DNA from: Lepidonotus clava
Taxonomy: Eukaryota > Annelida > Polychaeta > Phyllodocida > Polynoidae
Length of the DNA: 64,000 nucleotides
Direction: 5' to 3'
NCBI GenBank assembly: GCA_936440205.1
Contig: OW387146.1
Span: forward strand, 21,080,458-21,144,457
Shown one piece after another: positions 22,691 to 34,359 of the stretch (positions within the stretch are counted from its first letter, which is position 1; every line of letters begins with the position of its first letter). Both the position numbers and the translations under genes were made by a program. Below the pieces are notes generated by a model. The model worked only from the letters and a program-made list of their open reading frames with translations, was not told the origin of the DNA and searched no databases.

Positions 22691-24112
22691 TGTTAAAATG
22701 TTTATGATGCATAAGTTAATTTACTTAATGCAGTAGATGCTAAGAAGAGGTGTCTGATTAGGACTTTAATGTATGCATTATGCAACTAATCATTAACACT
22801 CATTACAACATTACAAGGACTAATGATTCAGTTAAAAGCTGAAAGAGATTCTATAATTATCTTTATCATGTAAACATAAAGGCTAGAACTCTTTATCGCT
22901 TTGGTTTGTGTATCTATGGTCAACATTTCATCACTTGGCACTTTCCCTCTGAGCTGTACATATTTTAATTTTAATTTTCAATTTATTAAACCACATTCAT
23001 CATTGATGATCTTCCATGTAAATAAGTAGACATACAAAATATCAATTGATTACTACAACGTAATCAGAAGCAATAAGTTAAGTGCATAAATATATTACTT
23101 TTATATCAGATTTCAATTCAACATCTTGGGTGTTCTGTATTGAGCACTAAGTTGAGTGCTGATTAGGCAGTATTTCAGTCTCTGGGTGTATGACCGAAAG
23201 GGGTTTGTCATAGCCCTAGAGCCGTACTATCCCCATGGGTTGTACGGCCACCCCAAACAACAACCCCAAACGTTAAGCACCATACCCACTAGGCTGAATC
23301 GGTGCACAAATCGGCATATAACTACTGTCAGGCCCGTACCCAGGGTCTACTGTGGGGGGTGTTCGAGAATCCCTAAGTGGAACTTTTGCTTATAATATTG
23401 ATAATTACCATCTCTAGGTTAAAGAACCAGTGCTTCCAATCCCTACCCAAGCCTCAACTTTGAATAGGAGGCACCAATGAGATAGAGAGTGAGCCAAAAG
23501 AGAGAGACAGAATGCTACCATTTAAAAGCTGGTATCTCAACTCATACATGCCACTATGAAATACAGGGGAGAACACCAGCAACCAGCCAATACTTTAATT
23601 CTTTATTAAATTGCAAAAAAATCAAAATCTTCAAGAAATCATTTATTTGAGATATTCATTATATCCCTAAGGTTCTTACACACATTTCACTCACTTACTA
23701 TATATACTTCTGATGACCAGTCAAAGAGTTACATGCAAAAGTTTGAATAAAAAGGTGTGTACTCCACCACTACTACTACTACTACTTCTGATGTCCAGTG
23801 GGCTCAGCCTGGTCAGTGGGTACCCACGGACTCCATGAGACGAGTAAGGGTGGGGGAAGGGGGATGGTGGATGGGGTAGGGGGGTTGGGTAGAATGTCTG
23901 CCTGGAGTGTGAGGGGCCCAGGGATCGCCTCCCCGTCCCGGCGGCGGAGCCGACTTGTTTAAACCTAAAAAGGAGGTGGCGAGGTTCCCTAAGTGGAACT
24001 TTTCAAGACTTTCTTTAGGGTTTTTACAACAGTTTATTAGAGGGAAGGTGGAACATCCCTCTGTATATCTCCCTGTGCCACCCAGGGATACCAAAGGCTC
24101 CTAGAGGGCCAT

Positions 24113-24510
24113 TGGCTGTTGTGTGTCTGGCCATGCCTACGGGACCGTGCATATTAAAGCCCATACTAAGCAACTTTTACAGAGAGTTGGGCAACAGATT
24201 GGCGCTGAAATCAGCTGATTCTGCCCCTAGAATTGGCCGATTTTAGCGCCGAATCAGATCAAACATGCACATTTCAATACACTATACTAACAGGCGATCA
24301 TAAGACTCTGCAGATTTCAGCGCTGATCTCTTGCCCAATTGTGTAAATGTTGCTTAGTAGGTATGCAGCTTTAAGAACACTTGCCTCAGTGAAAGTGTAG
24401 GGATATGATCTCTACCTTCTCATAGATGCAATCACCATAATTGCCCTTGATATGACACTGGCAGTTAATTAGGGCGTAAAGCAACCAATGACCAACCAAC
24501 CATCCAAAAT
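24113..24510 (+). mobile_element. SINE architecture C, split by a T1 element
   Basis: The core GGCTGTTGTGTGTCTGGCC to GCATATTAA is interrupted at 24158 and resumes as GAACACTTGCCTCAG, ending GGGCGTAAAGCAACCAATGA and (AACC)-type repeats. Comparison with 13674 shows the two halves are contiguous in the intact SINE. Confidence 0.8.
24158..24370. mobile_element. T1 element inserted at TTAA within a SINE
   Basis: TTAA at 24154-24157 and 24371-24374 flanks inverted ends AGCCCATACTAAGCAAC and GTTGCTTAGTAGGTATGC. The paralogous SINE copies carry a single TTAA at this point, so the boundaries and the TTAA duplication are read directly (with one A missing at the right junction). Confidence 0.85.
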
Positions 24511-25067
24511 AATTATGTACAAAATCACAAGAACGTTGAGCAGTACATACAACCTGGCAGTATGAGCCCCCTCTCATGCGTTATTCTGGCATAATTAAGG
24601 CCTAAAAAATATTGTTGTGGTGAGGTAACCCTACCGACCCTGATATGTTGGCCCAACCCTAACTTTTTTTGATAATTTTTACTTCTAAAAATAAAAATGG
24701 CTTAAATCAGTTAAATGAGAGGAAATTACATAACAAATTATATCTTATTAATGTATTTTATTTGTTTTAGATGCTGAAATTTGTTCTCAGGGGCGTCTTG
24801 CATGTTTCTGAATTTTTAAGAATGACTGAGCCCATTTGTGACAGTTAACAAAATAACGTTAAAAAACAAAAGAGAAACGACCTCCCTTTTCCTAATTTTT
24901 TTGACCTATCTTAATTGAAAACAAGTATTTTCTTTGGTCTAATACATATCCACGTGCCGTTTCTGAGAAAAGCGATGTCAATCACCTATTCCATAATAAT
25001 GTTTTACTTTTATAAGAATAGAGCACGGCATATTATGTTGGGTTCATTGACTCTTACCAGGCCTTCC

Positions 25068-25420
25068 AGGGCCCATATTTTCGTAACTAATTAGAGTCAT
25101 CAAGTGAAAGTTGTTAAGTGTTTTATCATTAATAACAATGTCTAGGACAAAAAGTTTTCATATTTGATAATTCCCCTTATGGTATAATTTTCAATAATAT
25201 TAATACATTCTTTGAGATACAGAATCTCAAGATATGAGACCATGATCAAAATTGAAGTGATTAGCTTAATCAGTCACGAAGATATTTTCTCCGGACCCAT
25301 ATCTTCTTCACTAATTAGGATAATCAGGGACACTTAGTTGGTGTCTCATGATTTGAGATTTCATAGATCACAAATAAATCTTTCACATAATGATCCCTCT
25401 TGGTGACTATTTTGAATAAG
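25068..25420. repeat. Cluster of GGGCCCATATCTTC-type repeats
   Basis: The phrase GGRCCCATATYTTCKYAACTAATTAG occurs in shortened forms at 25068 and 25297 and inverted at 25240-25290, with relatives near 1370-1440 and 47420-47490. It is probably a decayed palindromic element family. Confidence 0.45.
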
Positions 25421-25884
25421 ACAAAATTGTTAATTTTGAGATGCTTATCAAAATGGGCGCAGGGTGGGATTAATTGAGGACTCTCATAGAATAATGAAAA
25501 ACTATGGATCTGTTCAGCAAGAAACAGCTCATTTTGTGTTCCTTTTATTGTAAGATATTGTTGGTTTAGATATTATAAATGTTATTTCACATGAAGTGTT
25601 GTACATTAACAGGACACATATTGTCGGTACACTTTGAATGTGCCATTAGAGTTGTATTTTGATGAATTTACAAGAACACAGGAAAAAACGAACTAACAGG
25701 AGGTGACAGAAAATGTTCAGGTTTTCTTTTAGCTGTTTCTTATGTTCCAGATCTTTAGTATTAACCCTTTTCATCGAGAGCAACTTGTGGCACCAACAAC
25801 CATTGTTCGTTGAGGATAGAAAGAGTAAAGGCTTGTTTCCACATAAGGACAAACCATGATTGTCGTTTGCTTTTCAGCGTTTAA

Positions 25885-26020
25885 GGCGGGTTTCCACAGG
25901 ATGACCAACCATGCTGGTTGGCGGCTGTCAAGTGTTAACCCTTTCCAACCTCAACGACCAAAGTTGTTTAAGTTGTGCTTGTTGGTGGGGTTTGAAAGGG
26001 TTAACATAGTTGGTCGGCAG
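25885..26020. mobile_element. T3 element, truncated on the right
   Basis: TTAA (25881-25884) then GGCGGGTTTCCACAGGATGA. The interior has GTTAACCCTTTCCAACCTC and its inverse GAAAGGGTTAACAT. The right end is lost against the element starting at 26021. An older partial T3 end (AAGGCTTGTTTCCACATAAG) lies at 25829. Confidence 0.6.
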
Positions 26021-26520
26021 CAGGCATCATACCGCCCTCCCAAAAAAATAAAGGAATTTAAAGGAAGTTTTTTTCGTAAAAGTAAAGGAATTTAAAGGAA
26101 TTTTCAGGGATTTCTAGAAAAAATAAAGGAAAAATAAAGGAATATTTAGAGAACTTTCAGAGAGTTCAAACATGAAATAAGGCAACTAATACTGTAACAG
26201 GACTGCCTTCCTGTTGATTATTTCTTTGCAGCACTGCGTCGACTCACGTCGACTCATGTTGATCATTGTGCTAACTCATGCCGATTGACACGTCGACCTG
26301 GATCGATCAACGACTAGAAAATTTTGCAATTTTATCGCCAATAATATGGAATTCTATGCATTCTATGAGATAATGTCATATTTTCTTACTTTAGAAAAAA
26401 AAGGAATTTAAAGGAATTTTTCATGAAAATAAAGGAAAATAAAGGAATTTTGCCTATTTTCACAAAAATAAAGGAATTTAAAGGAAATTCCTGTAAAATA
26501 AAGGAACGGTATGATGCCTG
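26021..26520. mobile_element. TIR element filled with AAGGAATTTAAAGGAA repeats
   Basis: Perfect 14-bp ends CAGGCATCATACCG and CGGTATGATGCCTG, flanked by CAG on each side (possible 3-bp target duplication). The interior is mostly AAAATAAAGGAATTTAAAGG words on both sides of a 180-bp unique centre. Non-coding; superfamily not assigned. Confidence 0.75.
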
Positions 26521-26911
26521 CAGCAGACTAAACTCGTTTTCTGTACTTGGTTGTTCTGAGGCCTTTAGGGGGGGGGGGGGGGGGGGGGCTCCCATGTCAT
26601 TTTCAGAGACATCCATGTCGCCCTGTCGAATTTAAGAAACATCCTTGTCACCCTGTCGAAAAAGAAATAGCCCTGTCACTAGGCACAAGAAGGGCCATGT
26701 TGCCATGTCGAATTTACCCTTACCCTTTTCCATCATCACCGACACTGTAGTTTAAGAGTTTGAGTTTAAAAAGTTGCCCACTGCTGAAAAAACCCGCAAA
26801 ACAAAAGAGGTGAATGAAAAAATTGAGGGGCGGTCAGTCCCTTGTTAGGAAAACATGGGACAGATGAAATATTTCTGTAGAACAATATAGAAACAATAGC
26901 ATGAAACTTAC

Positions 26912-26932
26912 TCCTCCTCCTACTTTACCTGA
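26912..26932 (-). CDS. Possible 21-bp microexon
   Basis: On the minus strand CCAATGTTTTTCAG precedes a 21-bp segment ending GGA|GTAAGT. It keeps frame and would encode SGKVGGG. The splice signals are good, but 21 bp carries little coding evidence. If real, it may belong to the minus-strand gene with exons at 22209 and 21531. Confidence 0.3.
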
Positions 26933-27354
26933 CTGAAAAACATTGGAAATTTCAGATTTTTCTATGAGAAATTTAGAAGATTTATATCTATTCTGCATTT
27001 TTTTTTTGAGGATGGTGGTCCGAATTCCCCCAAAATAAGGGGCTGTTAACCAAAGTTCAGGAGTGGTCGGTCACTGAATGTAGGGCAGTAGCTTAGCAGT
27101 GGGCGGTAACATTTAAAGTTTTATAATGCGTGTCGTTTATGTCCGTAATATTAATATGCAACATAACTAAGTGTTTCGTTATAGAAACATCTCCTTATGG
27201 TGTTTCAGCACAAAATAGCCATCACAAAGTGGTACGAAAAGCGGTTTATCAATTACAATTATCAATTATGAAATCACGAAGTCCTACTTGTTACCCTGGA
27301 TAAAATTGGCGTGATTAAACTATGTTAACGAAATGCCTGTAAAACGCAAAGTAA

Positions 27355-28081
27355 TAATATAAGAAGACCTGCCGGAGGCGTCCAAGGGCCGAAGGACGAC
27401 CCGGCGGCCAGCGTACAGCCCAAGGCCGAAGGCCACGGGTCGTATGCTGGCCAGAGGGTTGTCCGAAGGCCCGAGGACGACCCCTAAGGATCTTCTATAT
27501 TTTAGCACCCAAACAATTGTCCAAACATTCTAAAAGTAGTGAAAACAAGGAGAGGTACGTACAGCCTATTTATACACACTGGCCTCTGTACGGCCCGCTG
27601 CTCGGCCGTGCGGTTGATAAAGCACCTCCCTTGGGTAAAGATACATATATATATACATGTTCTTCACCGGCACTACTGATGAGCAGTGCATACAGAGGTC
27701 AGTGTGTATTGAAGGGCCGTACATACCGCTCCTTGTTTTCAGTATCTTAATTATTTTTTAATCTTGGGGCCTTCCATTAAGTATGTACGCACCAAGGGGG
27801 GGTGGGGGGGTCTGAGATTTTAGGAATTTTGCGTACGTTCCTATACAAATCCAATGTGTATTTGCGCCTAAGGGGGGCTGGGGGGGGGGGTCTAGAATTT
27901 GTAATTTTTTGCGTACGTACTAAATGGAAGGCCCCCTTGTTTGGGTGATAAGATATAGGAGACCCTTTGGGATTGTCCTCAGTGTCTGTACAACCCATGA
28001 GGATTGTACGTACCATGGGCTTCACCCTCGGTACGTGAAGACAGACACCCTTGGATGACCCCCGCGGGTCTTCTTATATTA
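27355..28081. mobile_element. Foldback element with nested palindromes
   Basis: Outer ends TAATATAAGAAGACC (27355-27369) and GGTCTTCTTATATTA (28067-28081) are perfect inverted repeats. The left arm (to about 27510) is itself a hairpin with GGCCAGCGTAC / GTATGCTGGCC. The right arm (27939-28081) folds around GGGCTTCACCC. Between them a third hairpin (about 27535-27748) pairs GAAAACAAGGAG...GTACG with its complement. A GGGGCCTTCCAT element (27766-27934) is inserted. GC is far above background. No coding capacity. Confidence 0.75.
27766..27934. mobile_element. GGGGCCTTCCAT-type TIR element nested in the foldback
   Basis: The ends GGGGCCTTCCATTAAGTA and TACTAAATGGAAGGCCCC are inverted. The interior contains GTACG words and G runs. 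Confidence 0.8.
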
Positions 28082-28089
28082 GTGTCCTA

Positions 28090-28735
28090 ATTTATACAAG
28101 ACCGCTATATCAAACTTTGCATCTTGTATAATATCAGTCACATTATTTATAGCATGAGAATGAGGAACCCAATGCAAAAACCCAAAGAAAATGTTTTTTC
28201 CTTTTTTCTACATTGAGGTTGCGTTACTCAACGCAAATTTGTGAAAACAAAAATGTGAGCAACCTCCCATTTAAATCAAGCAACGCAAAGTTCATAAAAG
28301 CTAAGATTTTTTCTGTCCAACGATTTTTATGAGAAATTCAGTTTGAATGGGTTATAATCATATAATAAATTTCGAACCGCTTACATTTTAACATTTTTAA
28401 AAAAGAAATATTGTGTTCAGTTTTCCAGGCAAACATTTTTAACTTTAGATTAATCTTAGAACATTCATTCAAAGGGAACAGGATCGCAGATTCTTTTATT
28501 AAGGCTTGATTTTTCCCGTTGTTAAAAACGGAAAACTTTTGCGAATTCGTAATACTGTTATCTATATTTCAAAGAGCAAAATCTAATTATTACATATATT
28601 AAAAAAAATAACGGTTCCCTCGAGAATAGGCCTAATGTTAACTATGAACCAGTAAACTTTGAAGTATGTAGGTACATTTTTAAGAGAATTAGTCAAACCA
28701 AAAAATCAGAAAAAAGATTTTGAAGTTTCGGTCAA
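28090..28735. other. No recognisable feature
   Basis: AT-rich sequence, no exon or repeat identified. Confidence 0.4.
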
Positions 28736-28922
28736 GGAGCCTTCCATAAAGCACGTATGCATCAAGGGGAGGAGGAGGTTCGAAATGTTTGAGAATGTGC
28801 GTACCTTCTAGTACGAATGATCAATCCAATGCGTATTTTTGCCGAAGGGGGGGGGGGGGGGGGCTGAGATTTTTGAAAATGTGTGCATGTTCCGAGGTGT
28901 ATGTACTAAATGAAAGGCCCCC
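28736..28922. mobile_element. GGGGCCTTCCAT-type TIR element
   Basis: The ends GGAGCCTTCCATAAAGCACG and GTACTAAATGAAAGGCCCCC are inverted with several mismatches. A 20-base G run lies inside. Confidence 0.7.
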
Positions 28923-29779
28923 AAAGCTATTTCAATTTGTTCGCACTCCCTCTTATGTACATTAACATAATTGATTGGCTACTTTAATTGGTTTTAATTT
29001 AACCGTGCATAATACAAAGCAATATCCAGCTTGATGGCTTGAATATCCATTAAGGATATCACGAAATGTGCACATATAACATGTCTCTATTTAAAAGCCC
29101 TAATTATCATTGTAACTCATGCCATCAAGATCAATTAACGACATGATTAATTAGCCATTTCATGAGAAATACGTGTGATAAAAATAGTAAAAGGAATTAC
29201 ACAAACGAAGAGGTGTGAATATGGAATGAATCAGCCTATGCCGTAGAGAAAGGTAATAACCCAATGACATTTAGGCAGTTTGGGAAAAATGAAAATCAAA
29301 AACATAGTAATATTGTTGTAATAACTGAAATTAGATACAATAATAATCGACTGAAGGTAATAATTATGATATGAATTGTGAATTATAATGTGTTACTACG
29401 GAAACCAAATTTCCAAATATTTCAGTTTTGCTCATTGGAAACTAATTTCTTTACAATACATCTCAATATCCTACATCAATAGCCTCGACTCTTTTCTTTA
29501 ATTCCCCCACGGATACCTGATTTTAAGTATTTTAGGCACCTGGAGGTTAATTTGGCCTAATTTTGTCGACAAAAACACAGAGAAACCTACAGAAAATATG
29601 CAGCACTTTGCCTTATATCTATCTATAATTAATGAGTTTTCAAACCAACTTAGAAAACACTAAACATATACTGATACAAAGTGAAAAATAGTAATAATAG
29701 ATTTCCATGATGTTTAACCACAAATTATGCCATGATTAATGAAAATTTCTATAGTTAAGCCCTGTGTATTGTTGACATA

Positions 29780-30960
29780 TTTCCCATGATGCAACATGAT
29801 TTAGGATAGTCTGCAGGTAACACACATGAAACCTAGTATCCGTGGTAGGGAGAATTGGCACAGGCTTCTGGATCTTGCAAAGCGATAAGAGAGAATAATT
29901 GTGGTATATTGCTAGACAATTATATTGTTGGTAATGTGGACAGGTATAATTACTTAGGAATATATATCAATAAATTCTTGGTATTTGAAAAGCAGATAAA
30001 TAATGTAATTTCAAAAGTAAATATTAAACAGACTAATAACTTTGAGTAAAATTCGAAAATTTATAGTTAAAAGAACGGTGTTAATGTTATATAAACAGAT
30101 GGTAATACCATTGCTTAACTACTCATCTATATTGTTTGAATCGAGTGCACAAAAAAGGTATTAGGGTTACAACCATTACAGAACTGGGTGAAAAAATAAT
30201 AGATATGAAAAATAATTATATCTCAAGTGAGTGAGTGAGTGAGTGAGTGATGCATGTTTGTGCTGTACCGACAACCTGGGTCATTTTCACAGCAAATACA
30301 AGTTAGGACAAATTCTGACTTTTCAGACACGTGTTTTGACTTGGTCAGTCTTTGGTGATCATATCTATGAGATGACAGGGCAGGCGAACAACAGGGGACC
30401 AAAACCTGGAAATCATTTTTGCTGTACCTCATCCCTTAATGAACCCAGACACCAACTAGGAATCAAACCCAAAGAACCACTTGGTCAGTCCTCGGTCACC
30501 ACTATTGTCACCTTTTATGATCAGCAGGGGCTACTGGGGACCTATATTCTTCCCAGGAACAGAAGCCCCACCCCAGTACCCCGCAGGGGGTATATCTCAA
30601 CAGAAATTTTGTCTGACATACACAGTTAATTAGGGGTACATATATTAGATGAAAGGTGAAGATGAATATTGTTGAAAATGATGTATACTTTAAGTAGGAA
30701 AAAAGAAAATGTGGAAGGGAAACCTGTAGTTATTATTACAAGAAATAGTGATAAAATTCGGTTTAAAGTACCTTTTATAAACAAAGAAAGAGTATGCAGA
30801 AGCCCTTTTTATATAGGAGCTGATTTATGGAATAAAACAGATGTGAATGTACAACATGCTGCAAATATGCTTGTATTTAAGAGACAAATTAATTATGACG
30901 AATTTGAGAGAACTTCTTGTATCGAAAACATGTTGCCATGAACATTAAAAACCATTAGTT
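29780..30960 (+). mobile_element. LINE fragment, same broad group as the 2.7-kb copy, broken and split by a SINE
   Basis: Pieces of the RT C-terminal half can be read on the plus strand: NVDRYNYLGIYINKFLVFEK (29855-30049), then after a frameshift near 30045 LSKIRKFIV and LYKQMVIPLLNYSSILFESS. After the SINE, a 90-residue open piece (30669-30941) contains SPFYIGADLWNKT. They align in order with YEYLGVHLD, LSKIRKF and SPYIRGVKLWET of the LINE at 2698. The palm with YADD is absent. Ancestral sequence from about 29790 is shared with 41900-41960 (TAGTCTGCAGGTAA...ATGGTAGGG). Confidence 0.75.
30227..30590 (-). mobile_element. SINE architecture A with 10-bp target duplication
   Basis: Flanked by TATATCTCAA at 30217-30226 and 30591-30600. 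The (GTGA)n block at the left is the 3' tail of a minus-strand copy, and the right end holds the CCCCGCAGGGGG head. It splits the LINE fragment. Confidence 0.85.
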
Positions 30961-31307
30961 AGTACTCCCCAGTCCTAAAGTATGTTTCTCGTTTAATCTT
31001 TAATACAATTAACTTAGTTTTGCGAGTATTTCGGAGTAATCTGGGTTTCACACGGGGCCTAGTAATGAGGGCGGTGGCTGGTTGTCAGGGCATGTTTAGG
31101 GTGTGGCCAGTGGGAGTGTGCCAGGTGACCCGTTAGTAAGCAGCCAGCGGCAAATCGTGATCACAAGAGGCTGAGACGTACCTGATATAGGCCACCTGGT
31201 GGCAGTGGTCAGAGTTAAGGTTGATGGGTCACAAAGTGGCTACAAACATTTCTTTTGTATAGTGTGTACAATTTTTAAAAGATGTTAAGGTTTTTGACAC
31301 GCTGGAG

Positions 31308-31668
31308 TTTGTTTGTTTGTTTGTTGGGTTAGTTTAACGTCTGGCCAGCCCTTCTGGGTTCTTTAACCAGACTGCAAAAGGTAAAGCTTTGCAGCTAGTT
31401 TTACGCCACATGGGCTGTGACTGAATCTATGATACAATTTAGGAGAAAACCACCACCAGGTTCAATACCTTACTCTTTTCAAAGAGTGGCAAGGGGTCTT
31501 TAATGTGAAATGTCCCATAGAAAGGACACCACACGGTCGGCCTTTGATGACCCTGTTGGGGGCACACGGTGCCCCTTTTAGTCGCCTCCTATGTCAAGCA
31601 GGGGATACTGAGGAAGCATTCTTCCAAGGGAGCTCCAACAGGAGCCCCTGTCCTAGTCCCCCACGGGG
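31308..31668 (-). mobile_element. SINE architecture B (head, core and tail)
   Basis: Target duplication TTGACAC(G/A)CTGGAG at 31294-31307 and 31669-31682. The tail is seen as (TTTG)n then GGTTAGTTTAACGTCTGG. The core GAAATGTCCCATAGAAAGGA is shared with C, and the head TTTTAGTCGCCTCCTATG ... CCCCCACGGGG is shared with A. Confidence 0.85.
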
Positions 31669-32213
31669 TTGACACACTGGAGAAACTGGACACAGGCACA
31701 TGTATGTTCCCAAGGTCACAAAAATGCATAAGATGTCAGGTGTGCAATTTGCTAATTACATCTCACATTATCAAATATCTTTACTATCATTTCCGAATTT
31801 CAGTTTCGCTTTTACTAGTTCCTTTAATTTTCCTTATGAGATATAATTCTTTTCCTTCAGAACCCTGCATATCATCTAGAGCTTTCCCTGCATGAGGTTT
31901 TAATATTCATGAATATGTCTACATTAATCCTTAATTTCTAACGTGGGTTTTTAAAATTAGCAAAACCAGGATGTGGAATATAGGCGTTAGAAATGTCCAC
32001 AGTCCTATGAACAATCACCTCTTCACACCGCCTTACTCTTACTCTTCTTACTCTTGGTTTCCCACCTTACCGCATTCCATTTCACCAATGTCTCCAGGTT
32101 AATGTTATCTCTTGGGCTGAGGCTCCCATATACTGACCTTCTAGCCGGTACAGTAATTTCAAGTGAGGGCAATATAAAAATGTCTTTTTCATATCACCTT
32201 ATATTTCTTACAG

Positions 32214-32425
32214 ACCTCTGGAATGATTCATAACAATCTCCTGTGGCTTCCTGTGTATGAATCAATAGATACATCCTCAGCTTTTTGGTATAGGAGATGG
32301 GAACTGGCTGACCTTTCTGGTACAATAGTACGACCCATAAGGGCCCCAGGCTGCCTCACTAATGACCTTCTCCCATTGGAGAAGGGCCATATGAAGTCAA
32401 TTAACACCAGAACTGGAGGCACCAT
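32214..32425 (+). CDS. Candidate exon, plus strand (unknown protein)
   Basis: A textbook acceptor (CACCTTATATTTCTTACAG) starts a 212-bp open segment. The frame reads TSGMIHNNLLWLPVYESIDT, SSAFWYRRWELADLSGTIV, RPIRAPGCLTNDLLPLEK, then ends at ACCAT|GTAGGT, or at TAG four bases later if unspliced. The composition is protein-like with several Trp and Tyr. No family is recognised and no partner exon was found, so it could also be a terminal exon. Confidence 0.45.
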
Positions 32426-32856
32426 GTAGGTGGGACTAGGTCACCTCCAACCTACACTAGTCTTTTCATAGACCTTTTATACAATTGACCACTATTTGGT
32501 GATTGCCATGTGCTCATCACAACCGCATGACTGTTAGATGCGTCTGGAATGTTTCATTTTTAGTAGTAGAAAATGAGTAAAAATGACTTGATGAGATCAT
32601 TTAAGATAACTTTGGCATATATTTTGCACTAGATGTGTTTGAATAATGAATAGTAATAATTTCTAATTAATCACCAATATGGCGTCCAGTCCTTTTTTTG
32701 GACAACGTTACCAGGTTGGGGACACCACTGGGACGTTCTGTAAAAACGGGACGTCCTGTGAAAAAGTGTATCATCTAATTATTTTAGATGAAATTATAGA
32801 GGAATAATACACAAGACAAACATGATATAATACTTCTATAGAATACAGGGGATAAG

Positions 32857-32858
<2 letters not shown>

Positions 32859-32899
<41 letters not shown>
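32859..32899. repeat. (TA)n microsatellite
   Basis: About 41 bp of uninterrupted AT/TA. The 84-codon minus frame across it is an artefact. Confidence 0.95.
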
Positions 32900-32902
<3 letters not shown>

Positions 32903-32961
32903 AAAAGTACTAATTATGCACTCCCTTATTATTAGCAGGGTAGTAAAAGAGTAATCTGATT

Positions 32962-33560
32962 TAGTGATGGGAGAGTGAGTGATATAGATCAAGAATGTGA
33001 TGGGAGAGTGAAGGATAATGTCCAAGATTGCAGTTTAAAAGTGAAAAACAAAATCAAAGATCATGGTCTGAAAATGAGCAACAAAGTCCAAGATTGTGCT
33101 GGATGAATGAGAGATTAAGTCAGAGATTATAGGTGCAGAAAGAGTCCCTCACTGAAGTACAAAGTGCAAGATTTCTTGTCTAAAACAGAGATGCCACTTC
33201 CAACCTTTAAAAAAGTAGGAAAAATAGGAAACACTTTTCCTACTTGTATTCTAGGAGCAACTAGAAGGGAGATAACCTCTAGGAATAGAGATCTTAGTTC
33301 TTACATTGACTTTTTAATAATTAGCTTGAAACAAACACAAAAATACTTTAAAAACAGATTTAAAGCAATGTAAGAAAAATTGGTCACACAATCCAAAATC
33401 ACCAAAAAGTAGGAAATCCTACAAACTAGGAAAAATGCCATCTCTGCTAAAAGTGATCAACAAGATCCAAGATTGGGATGAAAATGATCAACAAAGTCAC
33501 AGATTGTGGGTGAAGAGTGAGCAATCACATCTAAGATTGTGGGTGGAGAGTGAGTCCCTC
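32962..33560. repeat. Degenerate minisatellite, about 40-bp unit, split by a TIR element
   Basis: Units built on GTCCAAGATTGTG, GTGAGCAACAAAGTC and GAGAGTGA recur on both sides of the insertion at 33186-33446. Confidence 0.65.
33186..33446. mobile_element. CAGAGATGCCA-type TIR element in minisatellite
   Basis: The ends CAGAGATGCCA and TGCCATCTCTG are inverted. CTAAAA is duplicated at 33180-33185 and 33447-33452. The interior has GTAGGAAAAATAGGAAACAC and its near complement. Family members are at 40239 and 55498. Confidence 0.8.
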
Positions 33561-33564
33561 ACTG

Positions 33565-33790
33565 AGTGGCTCATAGGGTGGCTGCCCCTTAGTTGTGGCT
33601 GTCACCACCAGGCGGCCCGCTCACACCGACGCCCATTTGTTCCGCCATGTGACCTGTTGGCCGCGGGACCAAACAACGCGACCCGAGTGCCAGTCTCCTG
33701 GCAACAAGACGCTCTCTAGGGAGGGGCTGCCTGGCAACCAGGGTCAACCCGGCCTCATTGGCTGATGGATTCTAGCTTCTCGATTTCGTA
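33565..33790. promoter_or_regulatory. GC-rich patch, possible promoter
   Basis: CpG-containing segment with GCCATGTGACCTG, two CCTGGCAAC half X-boxes (33697, 33731) and an ATTGGCTG CCAAT box. No ATG-plus-donor exon was found on either strand. Confidence 0.3.
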
Positions 33791-34359
33791 AAATCACCAA
33801 CGAATAAATTGCTTAAGTCGACATAATCGACTTCTCGCCATCACTACCTGAGTTAATCGCTTAAAGTATTAATTCTAGAATGGGACATGAGCGTGTAGAA
33901 AATATTTGAACTTGTTATTATCATTAAATCTGGATTAAAGCATACAGACAACTCTTTAATAGTTTATGATTAAGAAGCTTATATGGATAGCAAATATATG
34001 AAATTGAGGAAAATCCTTTGTTTCTCTGTTCAACGTTTCTCTGCAATGACAAACGTTTTTATATAGAAATTCCTATTGTATATGACCAAATATAATAATC
34101 CTTTCCTACCCAAGTTCATGAATTTAGGAAAAATTATAATAGCCTGAATTACTGCTTCCAACTATGATGCTGTTTACGGTACATGGATGTGATGACGATG
34201 TATAGGTGACCAGCTCTGCGAATATGAGACATACCTACATGCACTTTGAATGAGCAATACGAACAGAGAACATGAACAAAATTGGCAAAATAAGCAAAAA
34301 TTTGACTAAAAATCTGACACTGTGTAAATTTGTATGAAATTAACATTTCCCCCCAAAAT

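Noticed and set aside
32771-33025. 84-codon minus frame
   Set aside because: Produced by the (TA)n run, giving an Ile-Tyr repeat.
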